Shown piece by piece: positions 48,694 through 56,065 of a DNA stretch of 64,000 bases. Numbering within the stretch: position 1 is the first letter of the stretch; every line of letters begins with the position of its first letter. Origin of the DNA: Xanthobacteraceae bacterium (lineage in GTDB: Bacteria; Pseudomonadota; Alphaproteobacteria; Rhizobiales; Xanthobacteraceae); assembly GCA_024508855.1 (NCBI GenBank), contig JANINJ010000026.1, forward strand, positions 266,469 to 330,468, written 5' to 3'. Position numbers and translations under genes: made by a program. The notes under the pieces were generated by a model, which saw nothing but the letters and a program-made list of their open reading frames with translations, ran no database searches and had not been told where the DNA came from.

Positions 48694-49470
48694 ATGGCCG
48701 ATGATGCACGTTTGGATGGCAAGGTTGCCCTGATTACCGGTGCGGCCGGTGAAATCGGTTCTGCGACCATGCGGCTGTTCGCAGCGCGGGGCGCCCGCAT
48801 CGTCGCCGTGGATCGTGACGAAGCCCAACTCAAGAACGCTGTCGCCAAATTGCCCGCGGACGCCAAGGCCCTCGCCCTCACCGCCGATGTCAGCAACGAG
48901 GATGCCGTCGCAGACTATGTCAGCCGCGCCGTGGACGCGGCCGGCACCATCGATGTCTTTTACAACAACGCCGGAATCGAAGGCGACGTTGCGCCGATCC
49001 AGAACTATTCGCTGGAAGCTTTCCGCCGTGTGCTGGACGTCAACGTGGTCGGCGTATTTCTCGGCATGAAACACGTATTGCCGGTGATGCTGAAGCGCGG
49101 TTCGGGAAGCATCGTCAACACCGCATCGATCGCCGGCCTCATCGGCTCGCCGCATATCGCCGTCTATAGCGCCAGCAAGCATGCGGTGATCGGGCTGACC
49201 AAGAGCGTGGCAATGGAGTGCTCGGGCACCGGCATACGTGTCAATTGCGTCTGTCCGGGCCTGATCCAGAGCCGGATGTTGTCGTCGATCATCGACGGAC
49301 GAACGCCCGGTGCGCGCGCCGATGCCGATGCGATCGTGAATCGCATCCCTGCACGCCGTCTCGGCGGTGCAGCCGAGGTCGCCCAGGTCGTTGCCTTCCT
49401 CGCCTCGGACGCGGCAAGCTATGTCAGCGGCGCTGCCTATACCGTCGACGGCGCACGCACGGCCGGCTGA
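48694..49470 (+). CDS. Short-chain dehydrogenase/reductase
   Basis: A 258-residue classical SDR oxidoreductase. Cofactor loop ALITGAAGEIGSATM (residues 13-27, TGxxxGxG variant), acidic AVDRDEAQL after strand 2, which favours NAD(H), NNAGIEG, the catalytic Ser in VNTASIAGLIGSP, the YxxxK in YSASKHAV, and a C-terminal ASYVSGAAYTVDGARTAG. Substrate unknown. The frame is open upstream to 48547, but the ATG at 48694 matches the family start and has GGAAGGA upstream. The esterase gene follows after 50 bases, so they may form one catabolic unit. Confidence 0.9.
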   Translation: MADDARLDGKVALITGAAGEIGSATMRLFAARGARIVAVDRDEAQLKNAVAKLPADAKALALTADVSNEDAVADYVSRAVDAAGTIDVFYNNAGIEGDVAPIQNYSLEAFRRVLDVNVVGVFLGMKHVLPVMLKRGSGSIVNTASIAGLIGSPHIAVYSASKHAVIGLTKSVAMECSGTGIRVNCVCPGLIQSRMLSSIIDGRTPGARADADAIVNRIPARRLGGAAEVAQVVAFLASDAASYVSGAAYTVDGARTAG

Positions 49471-49520
49471 CCGCTCGCCGAATACCAACATCCACAACTT
49501 CAACAGCGAGAATATTATCG

Positions 49521-50468
49521 ATGCCAGTCGTACTCGATCCCGACGCTGCTGCCGTCCTCAAGGCTTTCCGCGAGGCCGGCAGACCGCCGTACGAAACGCT
49601 TTCGGCGCCGGAGGCCCGCGAGTGGTATCTCAAGGCTCGCTTTGTCGCCAACCCGGAGCCGCCGGAGCTTGCATCCGTCGAGCCGCTCAGCGCTACCGGT
49701 CCTGCCGGTGCCATTCCGATGCGGCTCTACAAGCCGTTGACGCTGCGGCAGACCGATGGCCTCGCGCCGTGCCTGGTGTTTTTCCACGGCGGCGGCTGGG
49801 TGATTGGCGATCTGGATTCCCACGACGTGGTGTGCCGGACGCTGGCGCATGAAGGCCAGCTCGTCGTCATCTCGGTCGACTACCGTCTCGCACCCGAACA
49901 TAAATTCCCCGCCGCGGTCGACGATGCGATCGCCGCGACCGACTGGATCGCGGCCAACGCCGCCACTCTTGGTATCGATACATCGAGGCTCATGGTGGGC
50001 GGCGACAGCGCCGGCGGCAATCTCGCCGCTATCGTCTGCATTCACGCGCGCGACGCGGGCAGGCCGAAGATCGCGGGCCAGGTGCTGATCTATCCCGCGA
50101 CCGATTTCCGGATGACGCATCCGTCGCACAGCGAGCCCGAGACCGATTGTCTGCTGACGCATTCGGTGATCCGCTGGTTCCGCGACCACTATCTCACCGG
50201 TGCGGCCGACGTCGACAGCTGGCGCGCCTCGCCCGCGCGGATGCGGAACATGGCCGGTTTGCCGCCAGCCTATGTTCTGACGGCCGGCGCCGATCCGTTG
50301 CGCGACGAAGGCGACGAATACGCCAAGCGGCTCGGCGATGCCGGCGTGAACGTGGTCTATCGAACCTTCCCCGGGCAGTTTCACGGCTTCATCACAATGG
50401 GCAAGATCTTGCCGAAGGCAGGCGTCGCGCTCGCCGATATCGGTGAATGGCTGAAGGCGTTGAATTGA
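49521..50468 (+). CDS. Alpha/beta hydrolase, hormone-sensitive-lipase family esterase
   Basis: A 315-residue esterase. Oxyanion motif FFHGGGWVIGD (HGGG, near residue 92), VDYRLAPEHKFPAAVDDA, the nucleophile elbow GGDSAGGNLAA (Ser near 162), the acid in TAGADPLRDEGDEYA, and the catalytic His in FPGQFHGFITM. This is the complete HSL-family (family IV) set, so the enzyme should hydrolyse short-chain esters. ATG 49521 gives the normal start. It converges on the GlxA-type regulator gene with a four-base gap. Confidence 0.92.
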   Translation: MPVVLDPDAAAVLKAFREAGRPPYETLSAPEAREWYLKARFVANPEPPELASVEPLSATGPAGAIPMRLYKPLTLRQTDGLAPCLVFFHGGGWVIGDLDSHDVVCRTLAHEGQLVVISVDYRLAPEHKFPAAVDDAIAATDWIAANAATLGIDTSRLMVGGDSAGGNLAAIVCIHARDAGRPKIAGQVLIYPATDFRMTHPSHSEPETDCLLTHSVIRWFRDHYLTGAADVDSWRASPARMRNMAGLPPAYVLTAGADPLRDEGDEYAKRLGDAGVNVVYRTFPGQFHGFITMGKILPKAGVALADIGEWLKALN

Positions 50469-50472
50469 TCCT

Positions 50473-51411
50473 TCACGCCGCGCGCGCCGCCCGCCGCACC
50501 GCTTGTGGCGGCTGGCCGAAGGCGCGGATGAAGGCGCGCCGCATCCGCTCCGGATCGCGGAAGCCGATCGAGCGCGCCACCGTCTCGATCGCCTCGCGGC
50601 CCGACTGCACGCGCTGCCGCGCGACTTCGAGACGCAGGCGTTCGATCGCCTTCGATGGCGTGACGCCGGTCTCGGCCTGAAATGCGCGCGCGAAATGCCG
50701 CGTGCTCATGGCGACGCGCTCCGCCATGGTTTCCACCGTCAAAGGCTGATCGAGATGCTCGCGCGCCCAGGCGAGCAACGGCGCGAAGCGCCCTTCGGGC
50801 GTCTTGAGTTCGAGCAGCGTCGAGAATTGCGACTGGCCTCCCGATCGCCGGTCCTGAACGACGAGATGCCGGGCAGCCGCACGCGCAACATCGTCGCCGA
50901 GATCGTCCGCGATCATCGCCAGCGCGAGATCGATGCCGGCGGTGATGCCCGCTGACGTCCAGATATCGCCATCGCGTACGAAAATCCGGTCGGCTTCGAG
51001 CTTTACATTCGGATAGCTTGCTACGAAATGGCGCGTGCGTCGCCAATGCGTGGTGGCGCGGCGGCCGTCGAGCAATCCGGCCTCGGCGAGCACGTAAGCC
51101 CCCGAACAGACGCTGGCGACGCGGCATCCGCGACGCGCGGCGGCACGTACGAATGCAAGCGTCTGTTTGCAGCGCGCAGCCGTGCGGACGCCCTCGCCGC
51201 CCGCGACGATGAGCGTGTCCGCACCGCTGGCTGCCTTCAGCCCGCGCGCAAGCATCGCAACGCCGGACGAGCTGCGTACTTCACCCGGTGTCACGCTCAC
51301 AACCTTGATCGAGGCAGGTCTCTGCGCAATGCGCCCCGCAATCTCAAAGGCGGAGATCGGTCCGGCTGCGTCGAGCAACTGGAAATCGGGAAAGATCAGG
51401 ATCGCGATCAT
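50473..51411 (-). CDS. GlxA-family transcriptional regulator (DJ-1/PfpI + AraC)
   Basis: A 312-residue regulator. The N-terminal DJ-1/PfpI-like domain (MIAILIFPDFQLLDAAGPIS) has VASVCSGAYVLAEAG with the nucleophile-type Cys retained, TTHWRRTRHF and SAGITAGIDLALAM. The C-terminal AraC domain has two helix-turn-helices (TVETMAERVAMSTRHFARAFQAETG and ETVARSIGFRDPERMRRAFIRAFGQ). It stands divergently to a stand-alone PfpI protein with 101 bases between, a common regulator/target pairing. The ligand is unknown; isonitriles or amines have been proposed for relatives. Confidence 0.92.
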   Translation of the reverse strand: MIAILIFPDFQLLDAAGPISAFEIAGRIAQRPASIKVVSVTPGEVRSSSGVAMLARGLKAASGADTLIVAGGEGVRTAARCKQTLAFVRAAARRGCRVASVCSGAYVLAEAGLLDGRRATTHWRRTRHFVASYPNVKLEADRIFVRDGDIWTSAGITAGIDLALAMIADDLGDDVARAAARHLVVQDRRSGGQSQFSTLLELKTPEGRFAPLLAWAREHLDQPLTVETMAERVAMSTRHFARAFQAETGVTPSKAIERLRLEVARQRVQSGREAIETVARSIGFRDPERMRRAFIRAFGQPPQAVRRAARAA

Positions 51412-51450
51412 GACAGGCTGCCTCCGTCGAAGTCCTGAATAGAGGGAAAT

Positions 51451-51483
51451 ATGTCATTTCAGACATCAGGTGATCATGTCATT
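51451..51483. promoter_or_regulatory. Candidate operator in the GlxA/PfpI divergent region
   Basis: ATGTCATT occurs twice as a direct repeat (51451-51458 and 51476-51483, 25 bases apart). The first copy also pairs with GACAT (51462-51466) as an inverted repeat, ATGTC-N6-GACAT. A direct repeat at about this spacing is usual for AraC-type regulators, so this may be the site of the divergent GlxA-type protein. Confidence 0.45.
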
Positions 51484-51512
51484 CTCAGGCCGTCAAGCCG
51501 GAGGATGCCCCG

Positions 51513-52226
51513 ATGTCAAAACCACTGCAGATCGGTCTGCTGCTGTTTCCGAACCTGACCCAGCTCGATCTCACCGGACCGCTGCAGGTGTTTTCACGCC
51601 TGCCGAATGCGCAGGTGCATCTGATCTGGAAGCGGATCGAACCGGTGCCGAGCGACACAGCCCTTGCGTTGTTGCCGACCGTCACGTTCGAGGATTGCCC
51701 GCAACTCGATGTGATCTGCGTGCCCGGCGGCGCCGGCACCAACGACATCGTCAATGACGAAGAAACGCTCGGCTTCGTCGGGATGCAGTCGTGGTCGGCG
51801 CAATATGTCACGTCGGTCTGCACCGGAGCGCTGGTGCTGGGCGCGGCCGGGTTGCTGCAGGGACATCGCGCGACGACACACTGGACCGCGCTCGATCTGC
51901 TGCCGGCATTCGGCGCCACCCCGGTGAAAACGCGCGTCTGCATCGATGGCAACCGCGTCACAGGAGGCGGCGTCACCGCAGGCATCGATTTCGGTTTGAC
52001 GCTGGCGTCGATCCTCAGCAATCAAACGACCGCCGAAGCCATCCAGCTACTGCTCGAATACAACCCTGCCCCGCCGTTCACTTCCGGTTCGCCGGACACC
52101 GCGCCGCCGGAAGTCCTCGCCATGATCAGGGAAAGAGGTGCGGCATCACAGGCGCATCGCACTGCAGCCGTTCGTCGCGCCGCAGATCGGCTCGCGAAGC
52201 AGAGCGCCTTGGCAGCGGATCGCTAG
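51513..52226 (+). CDS. DJ-1/PfpI family protein (isonitrile-hydratase-like)
   Basis: A 237-residue enzyme-like protein with no DNA-binding domain. Seen: LLFPNLTQLDLTGPLQVFSRLP (with the Asp conserved in isonitrile hydratase), VICVPGGAGTNDIVND, the nucleophile Cys in YVTSVCTGALVLGAAGLL, ATTHWTALDLL and GGVTAGIDFGLTLAS. These match the InhA isonitrile hydratase group. The C-terminal 40 residues are basic and probably disordered. It is divergent from the GlxA-type regulator and converges on NDUFA12 with one base between the stops. Confidence 0.88.
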   Translation: MSKPLQIGLLLFPNLTQLDLTGPLQVFSRLPNAQVHLIWKRIEPVPSDTALALLPTVTFEDCPQLDVICVPGGAGTNDIVNDEETLGFVGMQSWSAQYVTSVCTGALVLGAAGLLQGHRATTHWTALDLLPAFGATPVKTRVCIDGNRVTGGGVTAGIDFGLTLASILSNQTTAEAIQLLLEYNPAPPFTSGSPDTAPPEVLAMIRERGAASQAHRTAAVRRAADRLAKQSALAADR

Positions 52227-52227
52227 A

Positions 52228-52638
52228 TTACTGGCCGGGCGTCCAGGCCTGATAGTCGCCGGTCGCCTTCGGGCGACGGCCCGAGGCCAGCGTCGAGCCC
52301 GACGGCCGATAGGCTGCGGGCGTTCCGGTCAGGTTCGGCTGATGCGGCTTCTGCCACTCGCGCGGCTGGTAGGCCTGCTCGGTCGGCGGAACGTCCACGG
52401 TGTGGTGGATCCAGCCGTGCCATTCGGTCGGAATCCGCGAGGCCTCGGCGTAACCGTTATAGACGACCCAGCGTCGTTCAAATCCCAGTGTCGGATCGAT
52501 CTTGCCGCCTCGTGTGCGGTAATAGCGGTTGCCCTGGCCGTCCTGCCCGACCAATTCGCCGAAACGCCACGTCCACAGCTGCGTGCCGAAGGTCTGGCTG
52601 TTCCACCAGGTGAAGAACTTCAGAAAAAACTGCTTCAT
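52228..52638 (-). CDS. NADH:ubiquinone oxidoreductase accessory subunit NDUFA12
   Basis: A 136-residue homologue of mitochondrial complex I subunit B17.2 (NDUFA12). Motifs: FFTWWNSQTFGTQLWTWR, VGQDGQGNRYYRTRGG, ERRWVVYNGYAEASRIPTEWHGWIHHTVDVPP, YQPREWQKPHQPNLTGTPAAYRP. The tryptophan-rich W-H-G-W-I-H core is diagnostic. Found in alphaproteobacteria and mitochondria only; binds the peripheral arm of complex I. ATG 52638 gives the family start. In relatives it is adjacent to the DUF2155/aat pair; here four accessory genes separate it from DUF2155. Confidence 0.93.
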   Translation of the reverse strand: MKQFFLKFFTWWNSQTFGTQLWTWRFGELVGQDGQGNRYYRTRGGKIDPTLGFERRWVVYNGYAEASRIPTEWHGWIHHTVDVPPTEQAYQPREWQKPHQPNLTGTPAAYRPSGSTLASGRRPKATGDYQAWTPGQ

Positions 52639-52862
52639 TACCGGAATCCGATCCGAGATTTCACCGCTTGATGCCACCCGCGGGTCCGAATGTCCAGCTG
52701 GCAATCCGCTTGCTTTCGCCACTGCCGTTGCCGCGAATTGGGCACAATTTATTCATCGGACGTACACGGCGGTTCCCACAACCTGCGACATCATCGACCG
52801 CGTCTCCGGGGAACGAAACTCGGCCCCGCGGATTGAATGTGTCGAACGTACAGGAGAACAAA

Positions 52863-53414
52863 ATGAAACTGAAAATCCTCGGCGCAGCGGCCCTTCTCGC
52901 AGTGGCGTTGCCGCTTGCCAGCGCCGCCCCCAGCTATGCGCAAAGTCACCGTGGTGGCGCGCACGTAGGTGGTGGGGGTCACTTCGGTGGCGGCCATATG
53001 GGCGGCGGCCGCAGTTTCGGCGGCGGCGGACGCCACTTCGCGGGCGGCGGTGGCCGTATCCTGAGCGGTCCGGGTGTGGGTGGTGGCAGCATCCGCATTG
53101 GCGGCGGTGGTCGACCCGGCGGCTGGCACGGCGGCGGTCGGCCCGGTGGCTGGCATGGCGGCGGCCATTGGCACCGTCGTGGCGGCGGATTCTATCCGGG
53201 CCTCGCGGCGGGCGCACTGATCGGCGGTGCGTTGGCTGCTCCGTACGCTTACGGATATGACTACGACGACTCCTACTATGACGACGGTCCGGCCGTTGAA
53301 GTGGCGCCGGCGGGAGGCGACTCGGTCGCTTACTGTCAGCAGCGCTTCAAGTCCTACGACCCGGCCTCCGGGACGTATCTGGGCTACGACGGAATCCGTC
53401 ATCCCTGCCCGTAA
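52863..53414 (+). CDS. BA14K family protein, glycine-rich, exported
   Basis: A 183-residue protein. Signal peptide (MKLKILGAAALLAVALPLAS, cut near SYA-QS), then a Gly/His-rich region (about 30-115, with GGGGHFGGGHMGGGRSFGGG and three GRPGGWHGGG-type repeats), a short hydrophobic segment (GLAAGALIGGALAAPYAYG) and a C-terminal BA14K domain (YCQQRFKSYDPASGTYLGYDG, ending HPCP). BA14K proteins are envelope or lectin-like proteins first described in Brucella. RBS AGGAGA before ATG 52863. A strong terminator follows. Confidence 0.9.
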   Translation: MKLKILGAAALLAVALPLASAAPSYAQSHRGGAHVGGGGHFGGGHMGGGRSFGGGGRHFAGGGGRILSGPGVGGGSIRIGGGGRPGGWHGGGRPGGWHGGGHWHRRGGGFYPGLAAGALIGGALAAPYAYGYDYDDSYYDDGPAVEVAPAGGDSVAYCQQRFKSYDPASGTYLGYDGIRHPCP

Positions 53415-53435
53415 TAAATCGCTGAATACGACGCA

Positions 53436-53468
53436 AAGGGCGGTCCATTGTGGGCCGCCCTTTTTGTT
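53436..53468. terminator. Rho-independent terminator after the BA14K gene
   Basis: The stem AAGGGCGGTCC / GGGCCGCCCTT with a short ATTGT loop and one G-T pair is followed by TTTGTTTG. It is shared with the converging EamA gene, which stops at 53475. Confidence 0.88.
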
Positions 53469-53474
53469 TGCCCG

Positions 53475-54374
53475 TCACGAGCGCAGCGCGACGGCGACAC
53501 CACCGAGCGTGACGGCCAGCGCTCCGATTTCCCGGATACCGAGCGGCTCACGCAAGATGGCTGCCGAGGCCAGCACGCCCACGACCGGCACCAACAGTGT
53601 CCCAATCGAAGCCGTCGTGGCCGGCAGTCGTTCCAGCGCCGCAAACCAGCAGACGTAAGACAGGCAAAACTGGATCAGCGTCATATAGACCATGGACGCC
53701 CAGCCGATCGACGACAACGCGGCCACGTGAGGATGCTCCAGCAGTAGCCCCGCGAGCGCGACCGGCAGGCAACCGAGCCAGAGTTGCCACGCCGCGAGCG
53801 CGATCGGTGGCATCGCCAGCGGAAAATGCTTGGTCAGGACAGTGCCGAGCGCGACTGCCATCGCGCCGAACAATGCAAAGGCGATTCCGGGCCATTTTTC
53901 GAAACCGGCAGCGAAACCATTGCCGCCGATCAGGATGGCTATCCCGATCAGCGCGACGGCGAGCGACACTGCGCGCATCACCGATATCCGTTCGCCGAGG
54001 ATTGGCCATGCCAACAGCGACGCCCACACCGGCAGCGAAATCGAGAGGATGGCGGCCTCGCTACCGCTCAGCCACAGCAACGCAACGCCCATGGAAGCGG
54101 TCCACGCCGCCATCGTCAGCAGCGACACGAGCCATAGCCGCAACCACATTTTGCGCGGTACATGCAGGCTTTGCCCGCGGAACAATGCGATAACGGCGAG
54201 CGCGATGGCGCCGACGAGGCCCGCCAGTCCGCGTGCAGAAAGCGGCGGCCATTCCGTCAGCAGGTTCTTCATGATCGGGAAGTTGATGCCCCAGCCGAAC
54301 GAGGCCGCGATCAGAAAGGCGATGCCGAGTGATGCGGCACGGGGATTGGGGCCGCTGTGATCGGGAGTGGACAT
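53475..54374 (-). CDS. EamA family transporter (first of tandem pair)
   Basis: A 299-residue drug/metabolite exporter with about ten transmembrane helices in two EamA repeats (residues 15-145 and 160-295). Typical parts: FGWGINFPIMKNLLTEWPPL, LPVWASLLAWPILGERIS at the end of repeat one, and VPVVGVLASAAILREPLG at the end of repeat two. Substrate unknown. It has the same length as the next gene and shares the block PVWASLLAWPILGER with it, so the two arose by duplication. The AT-rich upstream gap (54420-54480) holds a repeated ACTTG word but no certain promoter. Confidence 0.9.
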   Translation of the reverse strand: MSTPDHSGPNPRAASLGIAFLIAASFGWGINFPIMKNLLTEWPPLSARGLAGLVGAIALAVIALFRGQSLHVPRKMWLRLWLVSLLTMAAWTASMGVALLWLSGSEAAILSISLPVWASLLAWPILGERISVMRAVSLAVALIGIAILIGGNGFAAGFEKWPGIAFALFGAMAVALGTVLTKHFPLAMPPIALAAWQLWLGCLPVALAGLLLEHPHVAALSSIGWASMVYMTLIQFCLSYVCWFAALERLPATTASIGTLLVPVVGVLASAAILREPLGIREIGALAVTLGGVAVALRS

Positions 54375-54508
54375 GAATGAAATAATCCGACGTGAAATCT
54401 CGAAGCCGTTTTCAGACTAGCGCAACGATTCAGAAATTAGTTTGATTATTCCTGCTAATATACTTGGATAACTTGTAAATTTGAGAGGCTGGATCGCGGG
54501 TTGCGCAG

Positions 54509-55408
54509 CTAGGAGCGCGTCGCCAGCACGATCCCTCCGAGCGTCAGAACAAGTGCCGCGATCTGGACCAGCCCTAGCGGTTCGTGCAGCGCGATCGACG
54601 ACGCGACGACGCCAATCACCGGCACAGCGGTGGTCCCGATGGCCGCGACCGATGCAGGCAGGCGCGCCAGTGCAGCAAACCACGTGACATAGGCTACGCA
54701 AAACTGGATCACGGTGCTGTATCCGAGCAGCCACCAGCCGAGCATCGTCACCTGTTCGAAATGGGATGTCTCGATCAGCAGGCCGGCGATGCCGACCGGC
54801 AGGCAGCCGAGGCCGATCTGCCAGGCCGCCGCGGTCATCGGCGGTAACGGCAGCGGCCACTTCTTCGACAGCACCGCGCCGAGCGCGAAGGCGAACGCTC
54901 CGCTCAACACCATGATGAAGCCGGTCAGCTTCTCCGGGGTGATCGAGATGCCCTCGCCGCCGAGAATGACCGTCAGACCTCCGAACGCGAGGATCAGCGC
55001 GATGATTCGCAGTCCGTTCGGGCGCTCGCCCAGGATCGGCCACGCCAGCAGCGAAGCCCATACCGGCATCGTATAGGCGATCATCGACGCCTCGCCGGCC
55101 GGCAGCCACAACAGCGCAATTCCCATCAGCGCCATCCAGCAGGTGACGTTGAGGAACGCGTAGAGACAAAGCCGCGGCCACAAGGCGGTCGGAACCCGAA
55201 GGCTTTGTCCGCGAGCGATCACCACGACCGCCAGCAGCGCAGCGCCTGCGATGCCAGTCACGCCGCGCAGGGATAGCGGCGGCAGTTCGCTCAGCAGATA
55301 TTTTGTGACGGGCCAGTTCAAACCCCAGCCGATCGAGGTCGTGAGGAGGAAGACGAGACCGGCAGGAGTGATTCGTGCCGTCGCGGCCGGTCGAGTTTGC
55401 GCTGTCAT
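54509..55408 (-). CDS. EamA family transporter (second of tandem pair)
   Basis: Also 299 residues with two EamA repeats and about ten helices: IGWGLNWPVTKYLLSELPPL, MPVWASLLAWPILGERPN and VPVIGVVASSIALHEPLG correspond one for one with the neighbouring paralogue. The likely role is export of amino acids or similar metabolites. ATG 55408 is chosen; the frame extends upstream to 55441. The 134 bases between the two genes are AT-richer than the surroundings, so each may be expressed on its own. Confidence 0.9.
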   Translation of the reverse strand: MTAQTRPAATARITPAGLVFLLTTSIGWGLNWPVTKYLLSELPPLSLRGVTGIAGAALLAVVVIARGQSLRVPTALWPRLCLYAFLNVTCWMALMGIALLWLPAGEASMIAYTMPVWASLLAWPILGERPNGLRIIALILAFGGLTVILGGEGISITPEKLTGFIMVLSGAFAFALGAVLSKKWPLPLPPMTAAAWQIGLGCLPVGIAGLLIETSHFEQVTMLGWWLLGYSTVIQFCVAYVTWFAALARLPASVAAIGTTAVPVIGVVASSIALHEPLGLVQIAALVLTLGGIVLATRS

Positions 55409-55681
55409 GGGGGTCCGAACCGATGGAATCGGCGGCACCATGCCTGTTCTTCCCGACTCGGACCATCGTCAAACCGGCATGCCCGGTAAGTGCCGCAACG
55501 CGCCGCGGCGAGTCGGTCCGACGCAACCCCTTCGCGCTAAAAAATAGTCGTCCTGTGAACAGCGGGCGAAGATCGGATCGGGCTCGTAAAAATGAATTTT
55601 TTTGCCTTCCGAATCCGTGAGGACTCACTGATACTTGGCCTCGATCAAGCGGTCGTTATCCCCCTTGGTTATCCCCTTTTT

Positions 55682-55728
55682 GCACCATATTTAGTATTTG
55701 ATTCAGGAACTCGTACTAATCCTTGACG
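55682..55728 (+). promoter_or_regulatory. Candidate NrdR box pair before nrdJ
   Basis: GCACCATATTTAGTAT (55682-55697) matches 12 of 16 positions of the NrdR consensus ACACTATATATAGTGT. A weaker match, GTACTAATCCTTGACG (55713-55728), begins 31 bases later and keeps the C-T-A / T-T-G core. Paired boxes about three helix turns apart are typical for NrdR, the ribonucleotide reductase repressor. The second box overlaps the -35 element. Confidence 0.4.
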
Positions 55729-55752
55729 GACGCAAGGGAGTTGTCCTAGCTT
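55723..55752 (+). promoter_or_regulatory. Probable nrdJ promoter
   Basis: TTGACG (55723-55728), 18 bases, TAGCTT (55747-55752). Transcription from about 55760 would give a 5' leader of roughly 305 bases before nrdJ. It overlaps the second candidate NrdR box. Confidence 0.4.
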
Positions 55753-56065
55753 TGGGACCGTTCGGCGCGAATGTGTTTGGGTCACGCCGGGCATTCCCTC
55801 AAGGGTTCCAGAATTGACACTCCGTTTGCCGGCCACGGTGACGGGGCAGCGGAGTTGTCTGCTCTGAAAAACGAGCCGAATGGCTCAGATTGCGATGTGG
55901 GGCGTTAGAGTATGCGCGGGCGGAGATCACTCCCGCCGGCGTCATGCTCCAGGGATCAACAGGGCCGGAACCACCGGCTGAGCTGCGGGCCACAAGGTCC
56001 GCGATTGGAAATCGCCGGAGCTGCCTCGACGCGGTGCCGGTTTAAAATACGGGGCACGAAACAAG

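Larger units (their letters stand above)
55409..56065. other. 657-base region upstream of nrdJ, with structured leader
   Basis: No coding frame with family resemblance. From left to right: direct repeats GTTATCCCC (55655 and 55668), two candidate NrdR boxes, a promoter (55723-55752), and then a likely transcribed leader of about 305 bases. The leader contains the hairpin GAGCC-GAAT-GGCTC (55874-55887) and a long imperfect hairpin at 55909-55950 with arms GAGTATGCGCGGGCGGAG and CTCCCGCCGGCGTCATGCTC. The canonical cobalamin-riboswitch words (GCCACTG and the B12 box) were not found. Confidence 0.5.

Noticed and set aside
55760..56065. Cobalamin riboswitch before nrdJ
   Set aside because: The conserved GCCACTG and B12-box words were not found; kept only as an unassigned structured leader.
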